From positions 1-64,000 of the forward strand of contig JADJPG010000035.1 in the NCBI GenBank assembly GCA_016713365.1: DNA of 64,000 bases. The letters are read 5' to 3'. The notes under the pieces were generated by a model, which had not been told where the DNA came from, ran no database searches, and worked only from the letters and a program-made list of their open reading frames with translations. Of this stretch, positions 1-8,724 are shown piece by piece. The DNA comes from Verrucomicrobiota bacterium. Its GTDB lineage: Bacteria > Verrucomicrobiota > Verrucomicrobiia > Limisphaerales > JADJPG01. Made by a program: the position numbers and the translations under genes. Numbering within the stretch: the first letter of the stretch is position 1; every line of letters begins with the position of its first letter.

Positions 1-1
1 C

Positions 2-1189
2 GGCGAAGTCGTCATCCCCGCCGCGCGGCTTACCAAGGTCTTCAAGGACTTCTGGGGCCGGCCGAAGGCGCGCGGTGGACGGTGTCGATTTCGAGGTGCG
101 CAAGGGTGAGGTGTTCGGTCTCCGGGGCCGAACGGTTCCGGCCAATCCACCACGGTGAAGATGCTGCTCGGGCTGTTGTATCCGACCAAGGGGCACATCG
201 AGGTCTTCGGCAAGTCGCCACGGCATGTCGCGACCAAATCCCGCATCGGTTATCTGCCGGAGGAATCGTATCTCTATCGCTATCTCAATTCCTACGAGAC
301 GCTTGATTTCTTCGGGAACCTTTTTCATCTCACGAATGATGAACGCCGTCAGCGCAGCGAGCAGTTGCTCGACATGGTGGGACTGAACCAGACGCGCACG
401 CGTTCGGTCGGCGAATTCTCGAAGGGCATGCAGCGTCGCATCGGCCTGGCGCAGGCGTTGATCAATGATCCGGACCTCGTGATTCTCGACGAGCCGACAG
501 CGGGGCTTGATCCGATAGGCTGCCGCGAAGTGAAGGACTTGATTCTCGCCCTCGCGCGTCGTGGCAAGACGGTGATTCTCAGCAGCCATCTGCTGTCGGA
601 CGTGGAGGATGTCTGTGACCGCGTGGTGATATATTACGGCGGCAAGATTCAGGCGATGGGTGAGTTGAAGGACTTGCTCGCGAATCGCGATGCCGTGCGC
701 ATCACCACGCCGCCGCTCTCGCGGGAGACGACTCAGAAAGTGATGGAGCTAATTCGTCACGACGTGGCAGAGGACAAAATCCGCATCGATAACCCCACGC
801 AGAATCTCGAGAGCTACTTCCTAGATGTGGTGGCGAAGGCGAAACAGGCGGCGGCGGAAACTTCCGGCGCGCAATCTGGCGGCAAGGTGGCGGCGTACCT
901 GCAAGCAGGCGCCACGGTGAAACCGGCGACGGACAAGGTGCTGGAACGGCTTACCGCTCCGGCGCCAGTGAAGGAAGAGGTGACGCCTGCTGCGGCTCCT
1001 GCGGCGAGCGTGAATCAGGCGAAGCTAGATTCGCTCTCGAAGCCGGAACGTGCCGCATCGGAGGCGAGCGTTTCCTCCGCGGCGACCTCCCCGGCTCCGA
1101 GCGCGACGCCGGCGACTGAGGTGAAGCCGGCGGATCTCGCGAAGGCGAATGAGAAGCTCTCCTCGCTGTTGAACAAGCCAAAGTCCTGA
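2..1189 (+). CDS. ABC-2 type transporter ATP-binding protein (5' partial, frameshifted)
   Basis: Nucleotide-binding subunit of an ABC-2 exporter, expected to pair with the permease that follows. The readable frame from about 125 contains a Walker A remnant (GPNGSG-x-ST), an ABC-2-type signature FSKGM, Walker B with VILDEPTAGLDP and the H-loop SSHLL. The C-terminal third is a low-complexity Ala/Pro/Lys/Glu tail. The gene begins left of the window: codons 2-80 read as a normal N-terminus (AARLTKVFKDFWG). Two single-base shifts, near 82-86 and 120-125, are then needed to join it to the main frame. The Walker A lysine codon reads CAA (Gln) at 143-145, one base from AAA, which would abolish ATP binding if real. 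The stop overlaps the permease start (TGATG at 1187-1191), so the two are coupled. Family assignment is firm; the damage is probably sequence error. Confidence 0.8.
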
Positions 1190-2495
1190 TGGAATCCGTA
1201 TCCCCATTCCTGCGGGTGTTGCTGCAGCTCAGCGTCATCGTCCCGCTGTTGCGCGGGCTTTCGGTCAGCGCATCTGGGCGGTCGCGGCGCTGACCTGGAA
1301 GAGCGGCCTTTCGCTTCCGTCTCTTCTGGGTGCTTTCCGGTTTGCTGCTCTGCTCGGTGGGTTCTGCTGCCGATGCTGCTCAAGGACGACGGCACCGCGC
1401 GCGGGTTCATCCAGATCATGCTGACCTACACGTTGAGTGTGATCACGGCGTTGCTCGGATTTTCCACGCTCTGGCTGGCCTGCGGCACGCTGGCTCGGGA
1501 CATCGAGGATTGCTCGATGCAGATGGTCGCGGTGAAGCCGATCTCGCGCTGGCAGATCTGGCTAGGCAAATGGCTCGGCATCGTGCTCCTGAACGCGAGC
1601 TTGCTGGCGGTGTCGGGGGGTGGCATCTACGGATTGCTGCAATGGCGGATGGGACAAATGGAAAAATCGTTGGAGGCGGCGCGCATTGCGAAGGATGAGA
1701 AAGAAGCGCGGCATCTGGCGACTCAGTTGGGTGCGTCCGGAACGAAATCTTCGTGGCGCGGGGATCGCTCAAGGAACCGCTGCCGGACATTGAAGCGGGA
1801 TGTGGACAAGCAGATGGCGAAGGTGCCCAACCGGGAATCTCTCTCCGCAGAGCAACTGCAGGAAATCCGAGGCCAGTTTCGCGACCGAGTCAAGGCGGTG
1901 CAGCAGGTGGTACCCCCGAATCATCTGCGGCGGTGGACCATCGATTTCGGCTTGCAGCGGCATCTGCTGAAGGACCGGCCGCTGTTCCTCCGGGTGAAGT
2001 TTTACGCGGCGCAAACCAACCAGACCGGAACCTACCTCGGGCTTTGGAATGTCGGCCCGCCTGACAGTCCACGTTCTCAGAGCATGCCTCAAAGTCTGGC
2101 TGCGAACACGTTCCACGAGATATCATTCCGCCCAACCTGTTTGATGAACTGGGGGCTGTTCATCGACTTTGAGAACCGGAACAACATTGCGTTGATCTTT
2201 CCCGCTTGATGAGGGACTGGAGGTTCTTTACCGCGAGGGTGGCTTCGGGTTGAACTTCACTGCGGGGTCTCGGAATCATCTGGTGCTGGCTGGCATTGCT
2301 GGCGGTGATTGGGCTTGCGGCGGCGAGTTTTCTTTCGTTCCCGGTCGCTGCCTTTTGTTCGATCAGTTTGCTGGTGGTGGCGCTCTCCAGCAGTACTCTG
2401 ACGAACGTTGTTCAGTCGGGATCGGTGGTTGGCGCCGATCACGAGACGGGTGCCGTGAGCCCGTCTGCGGTGGATGTGGTGGTGATGCCGTTGTT
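1189..2495 (+). pseudogene. ABC-2 transporter permease, broken by many frameshifts
   Basis: Integral membrane partner of the preceding ATPase. Start is the ATG at 1189, overlapping the ATPase stop. Following the protein requires hopping between all three frames: frame 1 from 1189, frame 3 from about 1266 (QRIWAVAALTW), frame 1 from about 1303, frame 2 from 1373, frame 1 around 1745-1798, frame 2 again, further hops near 2120-2150, 2205 and 2270, and frame 1 after 2296. Recognisable pieces are hydrophobic helices (LTYTLSVITALLGFSTLW; WLALLAVIGLAAASFL), a KPISRWQIWLGKW segment typical of ABC-2 permeases, a large soluble loop, and the terminal SVVGADHETGA region. The frame then runs directly into the next gene near 2500 without the expected last helices, suggesting missing sequence there. 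I count at least eight indels. Real decay or a low-coverage contig end are both possible; the second is more likely. Confidence 0.6.
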
Positions 2496-3784
2496 CAAGG
2501 CAGCGTTCGCCGGTTTGTTGCTGGTGGCGGCGGGCTTTCTGCAACAGCAGCTCAATCGCCAGCGCGGCGAACTGGGGCTGACGCGGGTTGCTCCACTGGA
2601 GAACGCACCGCCGGTTCTGGCATTTACCACCGTGGCGCTGGGCGGGTTTCGTGGGCTGATTGCGAATGCGCTCTGGGTTCGCGCAAATGATCTCCAGATG
2701 GAGGACAAATACTTTGAGCAAGTCCAGCTCGCTGACTGGATCACAAAGCTGGAGCCCACGTTTGTCCAGGTATGGCTTGGTGCAGGCTTGGAACATGGCC
2801 TACAACATTTCGGTCAAGTTCCGCGATCCGTATGACCGCTGGCGGTGGGTGCAGCGCGGTATTGAGCTCCTCCGTGACCAAGGTCTCCAATACAATCCGA
2901 AGGAGGCGCTCCTGTATCGTGAGCTCGCGTGGTTCTTCCAGCACAAGATGGGTCAGAACCTGGATGACGCGCATCTGATCTACAAATACGAGTGGCCGAG
3001 GAAGTTACCCGGGTGCTGGGTGGCGGCCGGCCCAATTACGACGAACTGCTGAATCCGCAATCTCCAGAGGTGCGTCAGCGTGTCGAACTGCTGCGGGAGA
3101 AGTTGAAGATGGATCCGGCCATGATGAAGAAGGCCGATGACCTTTACGGCCCGCTTGAGTGGCGCTTGCCGGAGGCCAGCGCGATTTACTGGGCGATGGT
3201 GGGCTTGGAGAAATCCAACGAGAAGGATCTCATCACCCTTCGCCGGGTGATTTACCAGTGTCTCCAGCTCAGCGTCATGCGCGGAAAGATTGTCGTGGAG
3301 CGACCTGACGGCACCTTGGGCTTTGGGCCTGACCTGAACAAGATCGGCCTGGCGAATGACGGATACTCGAGAATGCTGGCGGAGGAGACGGAGAAGAAAA
3401 GCGTCGTTGAACGAGCGCACAAGAACTTCCTGCGGGAAGCGTTTACCTGCTCTACACCCACAATCGGATTATCGAAGCCGATCGATGGTTGAAGACGCTG
3501 CGCGACCAGTATCCGGATGCGGTGGAACAGGAATCTCGGCGGAACAGTTTGCCCTCGCCCGGATGACGGCGAACATCTCCGAGCTGAACCATAACCGAAC
3601 CAAGGCTGTGCTTGAAGGCCTCATGATTCAGCACTTTGAAAACCTCGCGATCGACAACGATGATCGGGCGGAGGGCTTGATGCTGATGATTCGGAAGATC
3701 TGGAACTACTACACTTCGGGAGGACCCGACGACCGGATGCGCTGCGACTGGAACCCATCCCGGAGAAGATCGTCTGCGAAGTAA
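2496..3784 (+). pseudogene. Conserved hypothetical protein with N-terminal membrane anchor, frameshifted
   Basis: Unrecognised protein of roughly 430 residues. An N-terminal hydrophobic stretch (AGLLLVAAGF, about 2505-2540) is followed by soluble sequence rich in Trp/Tyr/Arg (MAYNISVKFRDPYDRWRW, YRELAWFFQHKMG). No catalytic motif is evident; helical repeat-like content is possible but not shown. Frames used: frame 1 to about 2774, frame 2 to about 2993, frame 1 to about 3440, then other frames and frame 2 from about 3535 to the stop at 3782-3784. Each switch is a one-base change inside otherwise good coding sequence. It follows the permease in the same direction and is fused to its frame, apparently through a local deletion, so its true start is not visible. 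It may work with the exporter, but that is inference from position only. Confidence 0.5.
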
Positions 3785-3802
3785 CTCCTGCGATCGTGCG
3801 GA

Positions 3803-4756
3803 CTATTTCGCCATCGGGACCCGGGCGGCTTTCACCATCTGTTCCACGAACGAGTCGACCTTAAAGTCGGTCTCCGGCGTGGTCCATTGCACGACCCCAT
3901 TGGCGTCGATTACCACGGTGCGGACGTTGTGGTTGATTGGTTCCGCCGGATTGGCCCGCCAGAATTGCAGGCCGAACTGTTCGCCAATGGCGGTGATGTC
4001 GATCAGCGGCGCGGTGACGTGATTCCAGTGCTGGAGATCGACCTTGTACTTCGCGGAGTATTCCTTCAACCGTTCGGGCGTGTCGTAGTCAGGATCGATG
4101 GTGATGCTGAGCAGGTGCCAGTTGGTGGGACCGCCGCTCATCGCCTTCAGCTTCTCCTGGGCCGCTTCGAAGTTGCTGCTCAGGCGCGGACAGAACGTGG
4201 GAAACGGACAGCGCGTAAAGATGAAGGTGAAGCCGAGGGCCTGGCCTTTGAAATCGCTCAGGCGCACGATCCGGCCGAGGGTGTTCGTGAAGGTGTAGTC
4301 GGGAATTTTGTCGCCGACCGCCAGGGGCTCGACTTCGCGCACGGGACGGAATCCGCTGGGCTTGGAGGGCAACGGCGTGCGGGGGCCATCGACCTTTTTG
4401 AGCTGATCGATCCAGCCATCGTCCTCGGTGACCAGCATGCGAAAGGTGATGGAATCTCCCGCCTGCAGGCCTTGCAGCTCCTTGTCCTCACGCACGTCGA
4501 GCATCATGGTCATCGCCTCCATGTAGCCGGGAATATCCTCGTGATCGATCAGCACCTTCTTGCGCTCGGGGAAGAGTTCCTTAATCACGCCCTTGACCTG
4601 GTAGATCGTCGGATTCGTTCCGGTTGCGGCGTGTGGCGTGGAGTTGGTCGACGCCGGCAAGGGCGGGTTGGATGGCGCGGATTGCTGGCTGCACGAGAGC
4701 GCCGCCAGTGCTAGGGCCAGCGCGCCGATGAGGCTGAAATGTGTTCGTGAACTCAT
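3803..4756 (-). CDS. CusF-SCO1 fusion lipoprotein (copper chaperone / redox)
   Basis: Predicted periplasmic copper-handling lipoprotein of 317 residues. From the chosen ATG (MSSRTHF) there is a lipoprotein signal with lipobox LSC. Next comes a CusF-like copper-binding domain (about residues 50-120: VKGVIKELFPERKKVLIDHE and MEAMTMML, the usual Met-rich strand), then a SCO1/SenC thioredoxin-fold domain (about 150-317) with the cysteine pair spaced as FTRCPFPTFCP and a downstream conserved His (INHNVRTVVID). SCO1 proteins deliver copper to the CuA site of cytochrome c oxidase; CusF domains bind Cu(I). Having both in one chain suggests hand-over of copper within one protein. An upstream ATG at 4771 is an alternative start; neither has a strong ribosome site. 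Divergent from the MntR-type regulator 121 bases away. Confidence 0.85.
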   Translation of the reverse strand: MSSRTHFSLIGALALALAALSCSQQSAPSNPPLPASTNSTPHAATGTNPTIYQVKGVIKELFPERKKVLIDHEDIPGYMEAMTMMLDVREDKELQGLQAGDSITFRMLVTEDDGWIDQLKKVDGPRTPLPSKPSGFRPVREVEPLAVGDKIPDYTFTNTLGRIVRLSDFKGQALGFTFIFTRCPFPTFCPRLSSNFEAAQEKLKAMSGGPTNWHLLSITIDPDYDTPERLKEYSAKYKVDLQHWNHVTAPLIDITAIGEQFGLQFWRANPAEPINHNVRTVVIDANGVVQWTTPETDFKVDSFVEQMVKAARVPMAK

Positions 4757-4877
4757 GACTGCGGCAAACATTAGTCGCCGAACCGCCACTGACAAGTGCG
4801 GTGAGCAAACTCGCCGCCTTCTGGTTCTGCCCGAAAACTTGCCAGCCTCCGGAGCCTTGTGGTTAATTGGCGAAAAC

Positions 4878-5315
4878 ATGCCGCAGTCAACGCCCAGCCA
4901 GACCGCCGAGGATTATCTCGAACGCATCCACGAGCTGATTCAGGAGAAGGGGTATGCCCGCGTCGTGGACATTGCGAGCTCGCTGGATGTGAAGCAGGCG
5001 TCGGTCACGAGCATGGTGCAGAAGCTCGACGAGCTGGGTTACCTGAACTACGTCAAATACCGCGGCCTGGTGCTCACCGACAAGGGCCGCGCCGTGGCGA
5101 CGGGCATTCAGCAGCGGCATGAAACGCTCGCGCGATTTTTCTCCCTGCTCGGACTGGATGCGGAGACGCAGCATCGCGACATCGAGGGCATTGAACATCA
5201 CCTCAGTCCGGCCACCGTCGAGACGCTGGCGGATCTGGCGACGTATTTCGAAAAGAACCCTGACGTGCTCAAGAGCTTCGTGAAATCGCGCAAGCCCGGA
5301 CGGCGGGAGTCGTGA
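4878..5315 (+). CDS. MntR/DtxR-family metal-dependent transcriptional regulator
   Basis: Winged-helix repressor of 145 residues. Start ATG gives MPQSTPSQTAEDYLERIHEL, the standard N-terminus of MntR-type proteins. The helix-turn-helix lies at about residues 24-65 (VVDIASSLDVKQASVTSMVQ, then LGYLNYVKYRGLVLTDKG). The C-terminal half is the dimerisation and metal-binding domain (GIQQRHETLARFF, DIEGIEHHLSP) with Glu, His and His ligands in the usual places. The SH3-like third domain of DtxR is absent, as in MntR. Proteins of this type sense Mn(II) or Fe(II) and repress uptake genes. The divergent CusF-SCO1 gene shares its 121-base upstream region, so joint control is possible but no operator was identified. 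A longer reading upstream has no ribosome site and is not preferred. Confidence 0.88.
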   Translation: MPQSTPSQTAEDYLERIHELIQEKGYARVVDIASSLDVKQASVTSMVQKLDELGYLNYVKYRGLVLTDKGRAVATGIQQRHETLARFFSLLGLDAETQHRDIEGIEHHLSPATVETLADLATYFEKNPDVLKSFVKSRKPGRRES

Positions 5316-5421
5316 ATCCCCATTTGGCTGGCGGCGGCGCTTTTCCGGGCGCATTTATTTCGCGGTATCTTTCGGGCGGACGCGTGGGTAAATTTCCCGT
5401 CCAACACCAACAGCGCGCTTC

Positions 5422-5907
5422 ATGAACACCATCTCGGGCAAAATCATCGACCGCACCTGGAAGCAGATCAACGAAGCCACGGAAGAGGAAGGCCAGCGAT
5501 TGCTCGATGTGATGGCCAAGCAACAGCCGTTCGTTGTCGCGTACCTGATGGCGGTGGAGGAAACCTTGATGGGCGAGGAGGAACGTGGGCAATTGATCCT
5601 GATCGGCCTCATCCTGTGGAAGATTCTCTCCGAGCAGAAAACGGATCTTCGCCAGATCAACATGGACGATTTGGAGGCGGCGGAAACGGCGAACCTGAAG
5701 TTTCTCGAAGAGCTGGAAGACGGCTCCGAGATGGACCACATGGCCGGCCTGCAAAATCTGCTCGCGACCTACAATCAGGTGCCTCTCCTCAGCGCGGTGA
5801 TCGAATCGCTCATGGCGGACAACGAGGAAGAGCCCGAGATGGCGAATGAAAACATGGGCCTGGCGTTGCTGCACCTGAAGTCCGTGCTCGATTGTCTCGA
5901 CCAGTAA
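5422..5907 (+). CDS. Hypothetical acidic protein, 161 aa
   Basis: Soluble, strongly acidic, alpha-helical-looking protein (MNTISGKIIDRTWKQINEAT at the start; Glu/Asp-rich throughout). It has a short hydrophobic patch (GQLILIGLILWKIL, about residues 55-70) that is more likely a buried helix than a membrane span. No signal peptide, metal motif or known domain is recognised. Start ATG lies 106 bases after the MntR-type gene in the same direction. Codon use matches the neighbours. Function unknown. Confidence 0.7.
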   Translation: MNTISGKIIDRTWKQINEATEEEGQRLLDVMAKQQPFVVAYLMAVEETLMGEEERGQLILIGLILWKILSEQKTDLRQINMDDLEAAETANLKFLEELEDGSEMDHMAGLQNLLATYNQVPLLSAVIESLMADNEEEPEMANENMGLALLHLKSVLDCLDQ

Positions 5908-5929
5908 TCCTCCGTTCCCGCTCCGACGC

Positions 5930-6586
5930 TCAATTGAACGTCTCAGGATAATGTCGTGCGGCGCATTCCGGGCACAGGCTTGGGCTGACGCGGGCATCCG
6001 AGTGACGTTCGATGTAGGCCTCCATCCGGCTCCAGAATCCCTTCTCGCTCAGGATACGTTTGCACGTCACGCAGACCGGCAGCAGACCGTTGATGCGTTT
6101 CACCTCGGAGAGCGTTTCCTCCAGCTTGCGAATCAATCGCTCGCGTTCGATGGCTGCCGCGTGCCGTTCGTCCAGCAAACGTCGTTCACGCAGGACGCGC
6201 CGCACGGCCAGCGGGAGACGGTTCAGGCGATCCTTGAAGATATAATCGTCCGCACCATCGTCGATCAGTCGCGTGGCCAGTTCCTCATCAAGGCCGCGTG
6301 TCACCAAAATGAAGGGCACGTCTTGCTGCAGCTTCTCCAGCTGCTCGAGAACGTCCACGGCGTTCCAGTCCGGAAGCGAGAGCTCGGACAGCACGACGTC
6401 ATACTTCGCCTGGCTGACGCGAAGGAGAAAGTCTTCCCGGGTCGAGACGATGTCGGCGCACACGCTGTAGCCGTGCAGACGCAGCGCGCGCAGGCACAGT
6501 TCGGCGTCCGCCGGGACATCCTCGACCATGAGCACCCGGAGCGGTTGTCCGGTCACGAACGCTGTATCGAATCCTTGCCTTCCCAT
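5930..6586 (-). CDS. Response-regulator-like protein with Glu at the phosphorylation site
   Basis: 218 residues. Residues about 12-130 form a receiver domain: LRVLMVEDVPADAE carries the acidic pair (VED), PFILVTRG the conserved Thr, and DDYIFKDRL the conserved Lys. The position of the phospho-accepting Asp reads VVLSELSLP, so it is Glu (GAG) instead of Asp. A short basic helical linker leads to a C-terminal cysteine domain with CVTCKRI and CPECAARHYP, which resembles the domain found at the ends of many receiver and PAS proteins. There is no DNA-binding domain, so it probably acts by protein contact. The chosen ATG at 6586 is preceded by an AGAAAGG/GAGG ribosome site; a longer start at 6670 is low-complexity and less likely. 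Confidence 0.75.
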   Translation of the reverse strand: MGRQGFDTAFVTGQPLRVLMVEDVPADAELCLRALRLHGYSVCADIVSTREDFLLRVSQAKYDVVLSELSLPDWNAVDVLEQLEKLQQDVPFILVTRGLDEELATRLIDDGADDYIFKDRLNRLPLAVRRVLRERRLLDERHAAAIERERLIRKLEETLSEVKRINGLLPVCVTCKRILSEKGFWSRMEAYIERHSDARVSPSLCPECAARHYPETFN

Positions 6587-6899
6587 ACCTCTGAACCTTT
6601 CTCCACGGTGATGACGCCGGGAACGGCCCGGTGAACAATCGCTGCCCCGAACGAAACCGTTCCTGCCCATGCTGGCGACACCATTCGTGCCTCCTCAATG
6701 CACATGGGATGCCATCGAGGAATCGCGATACGACAAGATCCGTTTTGGAATTGGAATGTGCTTTTGTGGGGGAATCTACGGCCAGGCCCGACCACCGATG
6801 GTCGGTTGGTTGTGGGCGAGTTTTTGGAGTGAACGATCGCGGGACAATCGAATCCCAAACGGGACACCACTCAGGATGCTTTACATTCGCCGCGGGCGG
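6587..6899 (+). other. Intergenic region, 313 bases, no supported gene
   Basis: Lies between the receiver protein and the deacetylase-like gene, both on the minus strand. Short open frames here have no recognisable start context or family resemblance. It should hold the promoter of the receiver gene and the 3' end signal of the deacetylase gene. I see no clear hairpin-plus-T-tract terminator and no RNA gene. Confidence 0.5.
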
Positions 6900-7769
6900 T
6901 TACTTTCCGGCGAGACCGTTGAGGTAAGCCAGCACGAGGTCCGGCAGGTCGCTGCTGTAGCCGCCTTCCAACAAGCTGAACACGGGGATGCCGAGCTTGC
7001 GCATTGATTCGCCGAGCCAGTGGAAGTCCTCCGCCTCGAGCGTTTCCTGCGCGAGGGGATCGCGCGCATACGCATCGAAGCCGGCCGAAACTCCGATGAC
7101 TTCCGGCTTGGACTTCGCCATGTCGTCCAGGGCGCGTTGCAGCACCTTGCGATAATCCTGTCGCGGTGTCTTCGGTGCGACGGGATAGTTGAAGCAGTTC
7201 TTGCCGACGTGCGTCTCGCCGGTGCCCGGGTAGCAGGGGAATTGGTGGATGGAGTAAAAGCTCGCGCTGGCGTTCCCGAGTAGAATCGCCTCCGTCCCGT
7301 TGCCGTGATGTACATCGAAGTCGAACACCGCCACGCGCTTTGTGCCCGTGGCCAGCGCTTCGAGCGCGGCGATGGCGATGCTGTTCAGGTAGCAGAAGCC
7401 CATGGCGCGGTCCCGCACGGCGTGGTGCCCAGGCGGACGCATGAGGCTGAACGCCATTTCCCCTTTGCGAGCAGAGGCGAGGGCTTGCAACGCGCCTCCG
7501 ATGGAACGCCGGGCGTGTTCGATGATGTCGGCATGTCGCGGCGTGTCGCCGTCGAAATCTTCCAACGCCGCTTTGACTCGGGTGAAATGTTCCTTCGTGT
7601 GGGCGCGGAGAATCGTTTCCTCCGGAACGTCGGCCAGCGGCGCTGCCCAATCGAGCTTCAGCCCGGTTTGGGAACGGAGTTTCTCGATTGTTCGCGCCAC
7701 GCGCTGGGGACGTTCCGGGTGTCCGGCGCTGTGGTAACCCGTGCAGCGTTCGTCGGTGATGATTTTCAT
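6900..7769 (-). CDS. Histone deacetylase-family amidohydrolase
   Basis: 289 residues of the arginase/deacetylase fold (class II HDAC, AcuC/APAH-like). Zn-site and catalytic motifs are intact: RPPGHHAVRDRAMGFC (tandem active-site His), FDFDVHHGNGT (Asp-x-His metal ligands), GFDAYARDPL (second Asp), and LEGGYSS (late Gly-Gly-Tyr). The start begins MKIITDERCTGYHSAGHPE, which is the normal family N-terminus; longer starts are unsupported. Bacterial members remove acetyl groups from polyamines, small amides or lysine side chains. The substrate here cannot be told from sequence. It follows a dual-specificity phosphatase by 39 bases on the same strand, so the two are probably one transcript. Confidence 0.88.
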   Translation of the reverse strand: MKIITDERCTGYHSAGHPERPQRVARTIEKLRSQTGLKLDWAAPLADVPEETILRAHTKEHFTRVKAALEDFDGDTPRHADIIEHARRSIGGALQALASARKGEMAFSLMRPPGHHAVRDRAMGFCYLNSIAIAALEALATGTKRVAVFDFDVHHGNGTEAILLGNASASFYSIHQFPCYPGTGETHVGKNCFNYPVAPKTPRQDYRKVLQRALDDMAKSKPEVIGVSAGFDAYARDPLAQETLEAEDFHWLGESMRKLGIPVFSLLEGGYSSDLPDLVLAYLNGLAGK

Positions 7770-7808
7770 CGCAAGCCGAGCATCCCGAAGCGGTCGGGAA
7801 CCGCGCAA

Positions 7809-8396
7809 TCAAATTCCTTTGGCCAGCGGGCTGGGCGTCGCGTCCTCCAGTTCGCGGCGGATCGAATCCTTCAGCGGCGCCAGGGCGCGGAGCATGCCGC
7901 CACCCGCGCCCAGCAGGGCATCCGCGTGACGGACGATCAAGGAATTGGGAACACCGAAGGGCCGGACCGTCAGCACGTATTGGAGGGCTTCGCGTTCCTT
8001 TCCTTCGCCCAGCGCCTGTCGCGCCAGGGCAAACGCGGCAGCGGGCGAACGGCTCACGCCGGCGTAGCAATGGACGAGCACAGTGACCGGTGGCGATGCG
8101 GTGGAGGAGGCGAGGCAACGTTGCCCAAAGTCGAGGATGGCCTGCACCTTTTCCTGACAGGGTGGGGTGCCCAAGATGGTCGATGTTTCGACAGCGGTTT
8201 CGAGATCGTGAAAGTGCAGTTGCTCGTGGACGCCGCGAAACCACATCGGCGTGCCTTTCGGTGTGCCGGGATCTTCGAGCGAAAGGAGATGAGTGACGCC
8301 GAAGCTGGCGAAACCATTTACCTCGCCTTTGCCGCAAACGAACAGTCGATAGGGCAGTGGATGGATCATGTGAGCGTTGCGACAAGGGTGGTTCAT
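7809..8396 (-). CDS. Dual-specificity protein phosphatase family protein
   Basis: 195 residues with the cysteine phosphatase signature HCYAGVSRS (C-x5-R) at about residues 108-116. The preceding LFVCGKGEVNGF and FHDLETA segments match the general-acid loop region of DSP-like proteins (compare MKP/PTEN-type small bacterial phosphatases). The start at 8396 is chosen because GGTGGAG sits 7-10 bases upstream. An internal Met (MIHPLPYRL) would be 27 bases further in. It heads a probable two-gene unit with the deacetylase-like enzyme. The substrate could be phosphotyrosine protein or a phosphorylated sugar or inositol; the sequence does not say which. Confidence 0.82.
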   Translation of the reverse strand: MNHPCRNAHMIHPLPYRLFVCGKGEVNGFASFGVTHLLSLEDPGTPKGTPMWFRGVHEQLHFHDLETAVETSTILGTPPCQEKVQAILDFGQRCLASSTASPPVTVLVHCYAGVSRSPAAAFALARQALGEGKEREALQYVLTVRPFGVPNSLIVRHADALLGAGGGMLRALAPLKDSIRRELEDATPSPLAKGI

Positions 8397-8724
8397 GCCC
8401 GGCTCCACCGCAAGCGCGGCTTCGACCGACGGCTACGGACTGCCGTCGGCGAAGAAATCGTGGAAAAAGTTTCCGAGGTCCAGTGGGGCGAAAATCATTC
8501 CCGCCGGATCGGAAATGAACCGGTTCCGGGCGCGAGTGGAGCTGAAGCTTTCACACTTCCGAAAACGTGCGTCGCGAGCCCGTCGCCACGCTGCAAAATG
8601 CTTTGAACAAACACGAAAGAATTCACTCCAACTTCCGTCGAAAGATTTGACGGTTCCGTACCCGGGCGATACACCATAGCCGCATCCGGGTCGGGTATTG
8701 GTCGACGGTCCGGGTAATCTCTCA
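8397..8724 (+). other. Divergent intergenic region upstream of the tol operon
   Basis: About 330 bases separating the minus-strand phosphatase gene from plus-strand tolQ. Reading frames across it are short, basic and without family resemblance. It holds the promoter assigned below; nothing else is evident. Confidence 0.5.
8647..8675 (+). promoter_or_regulatory. Candidate sigma-70-like promoter for tolQRAB-pal
   Basis: TTGACG at 8647-8652, a 17-base spacer, and TACACC at 8670-8675. The expected transcription start is near 8682, about 43 bases before the tolQ ATG. The -35 is five of six to consensus and the -10 is weak. Position in the divergent gap supports it; not experimentally shown. Confidence 0.38.
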
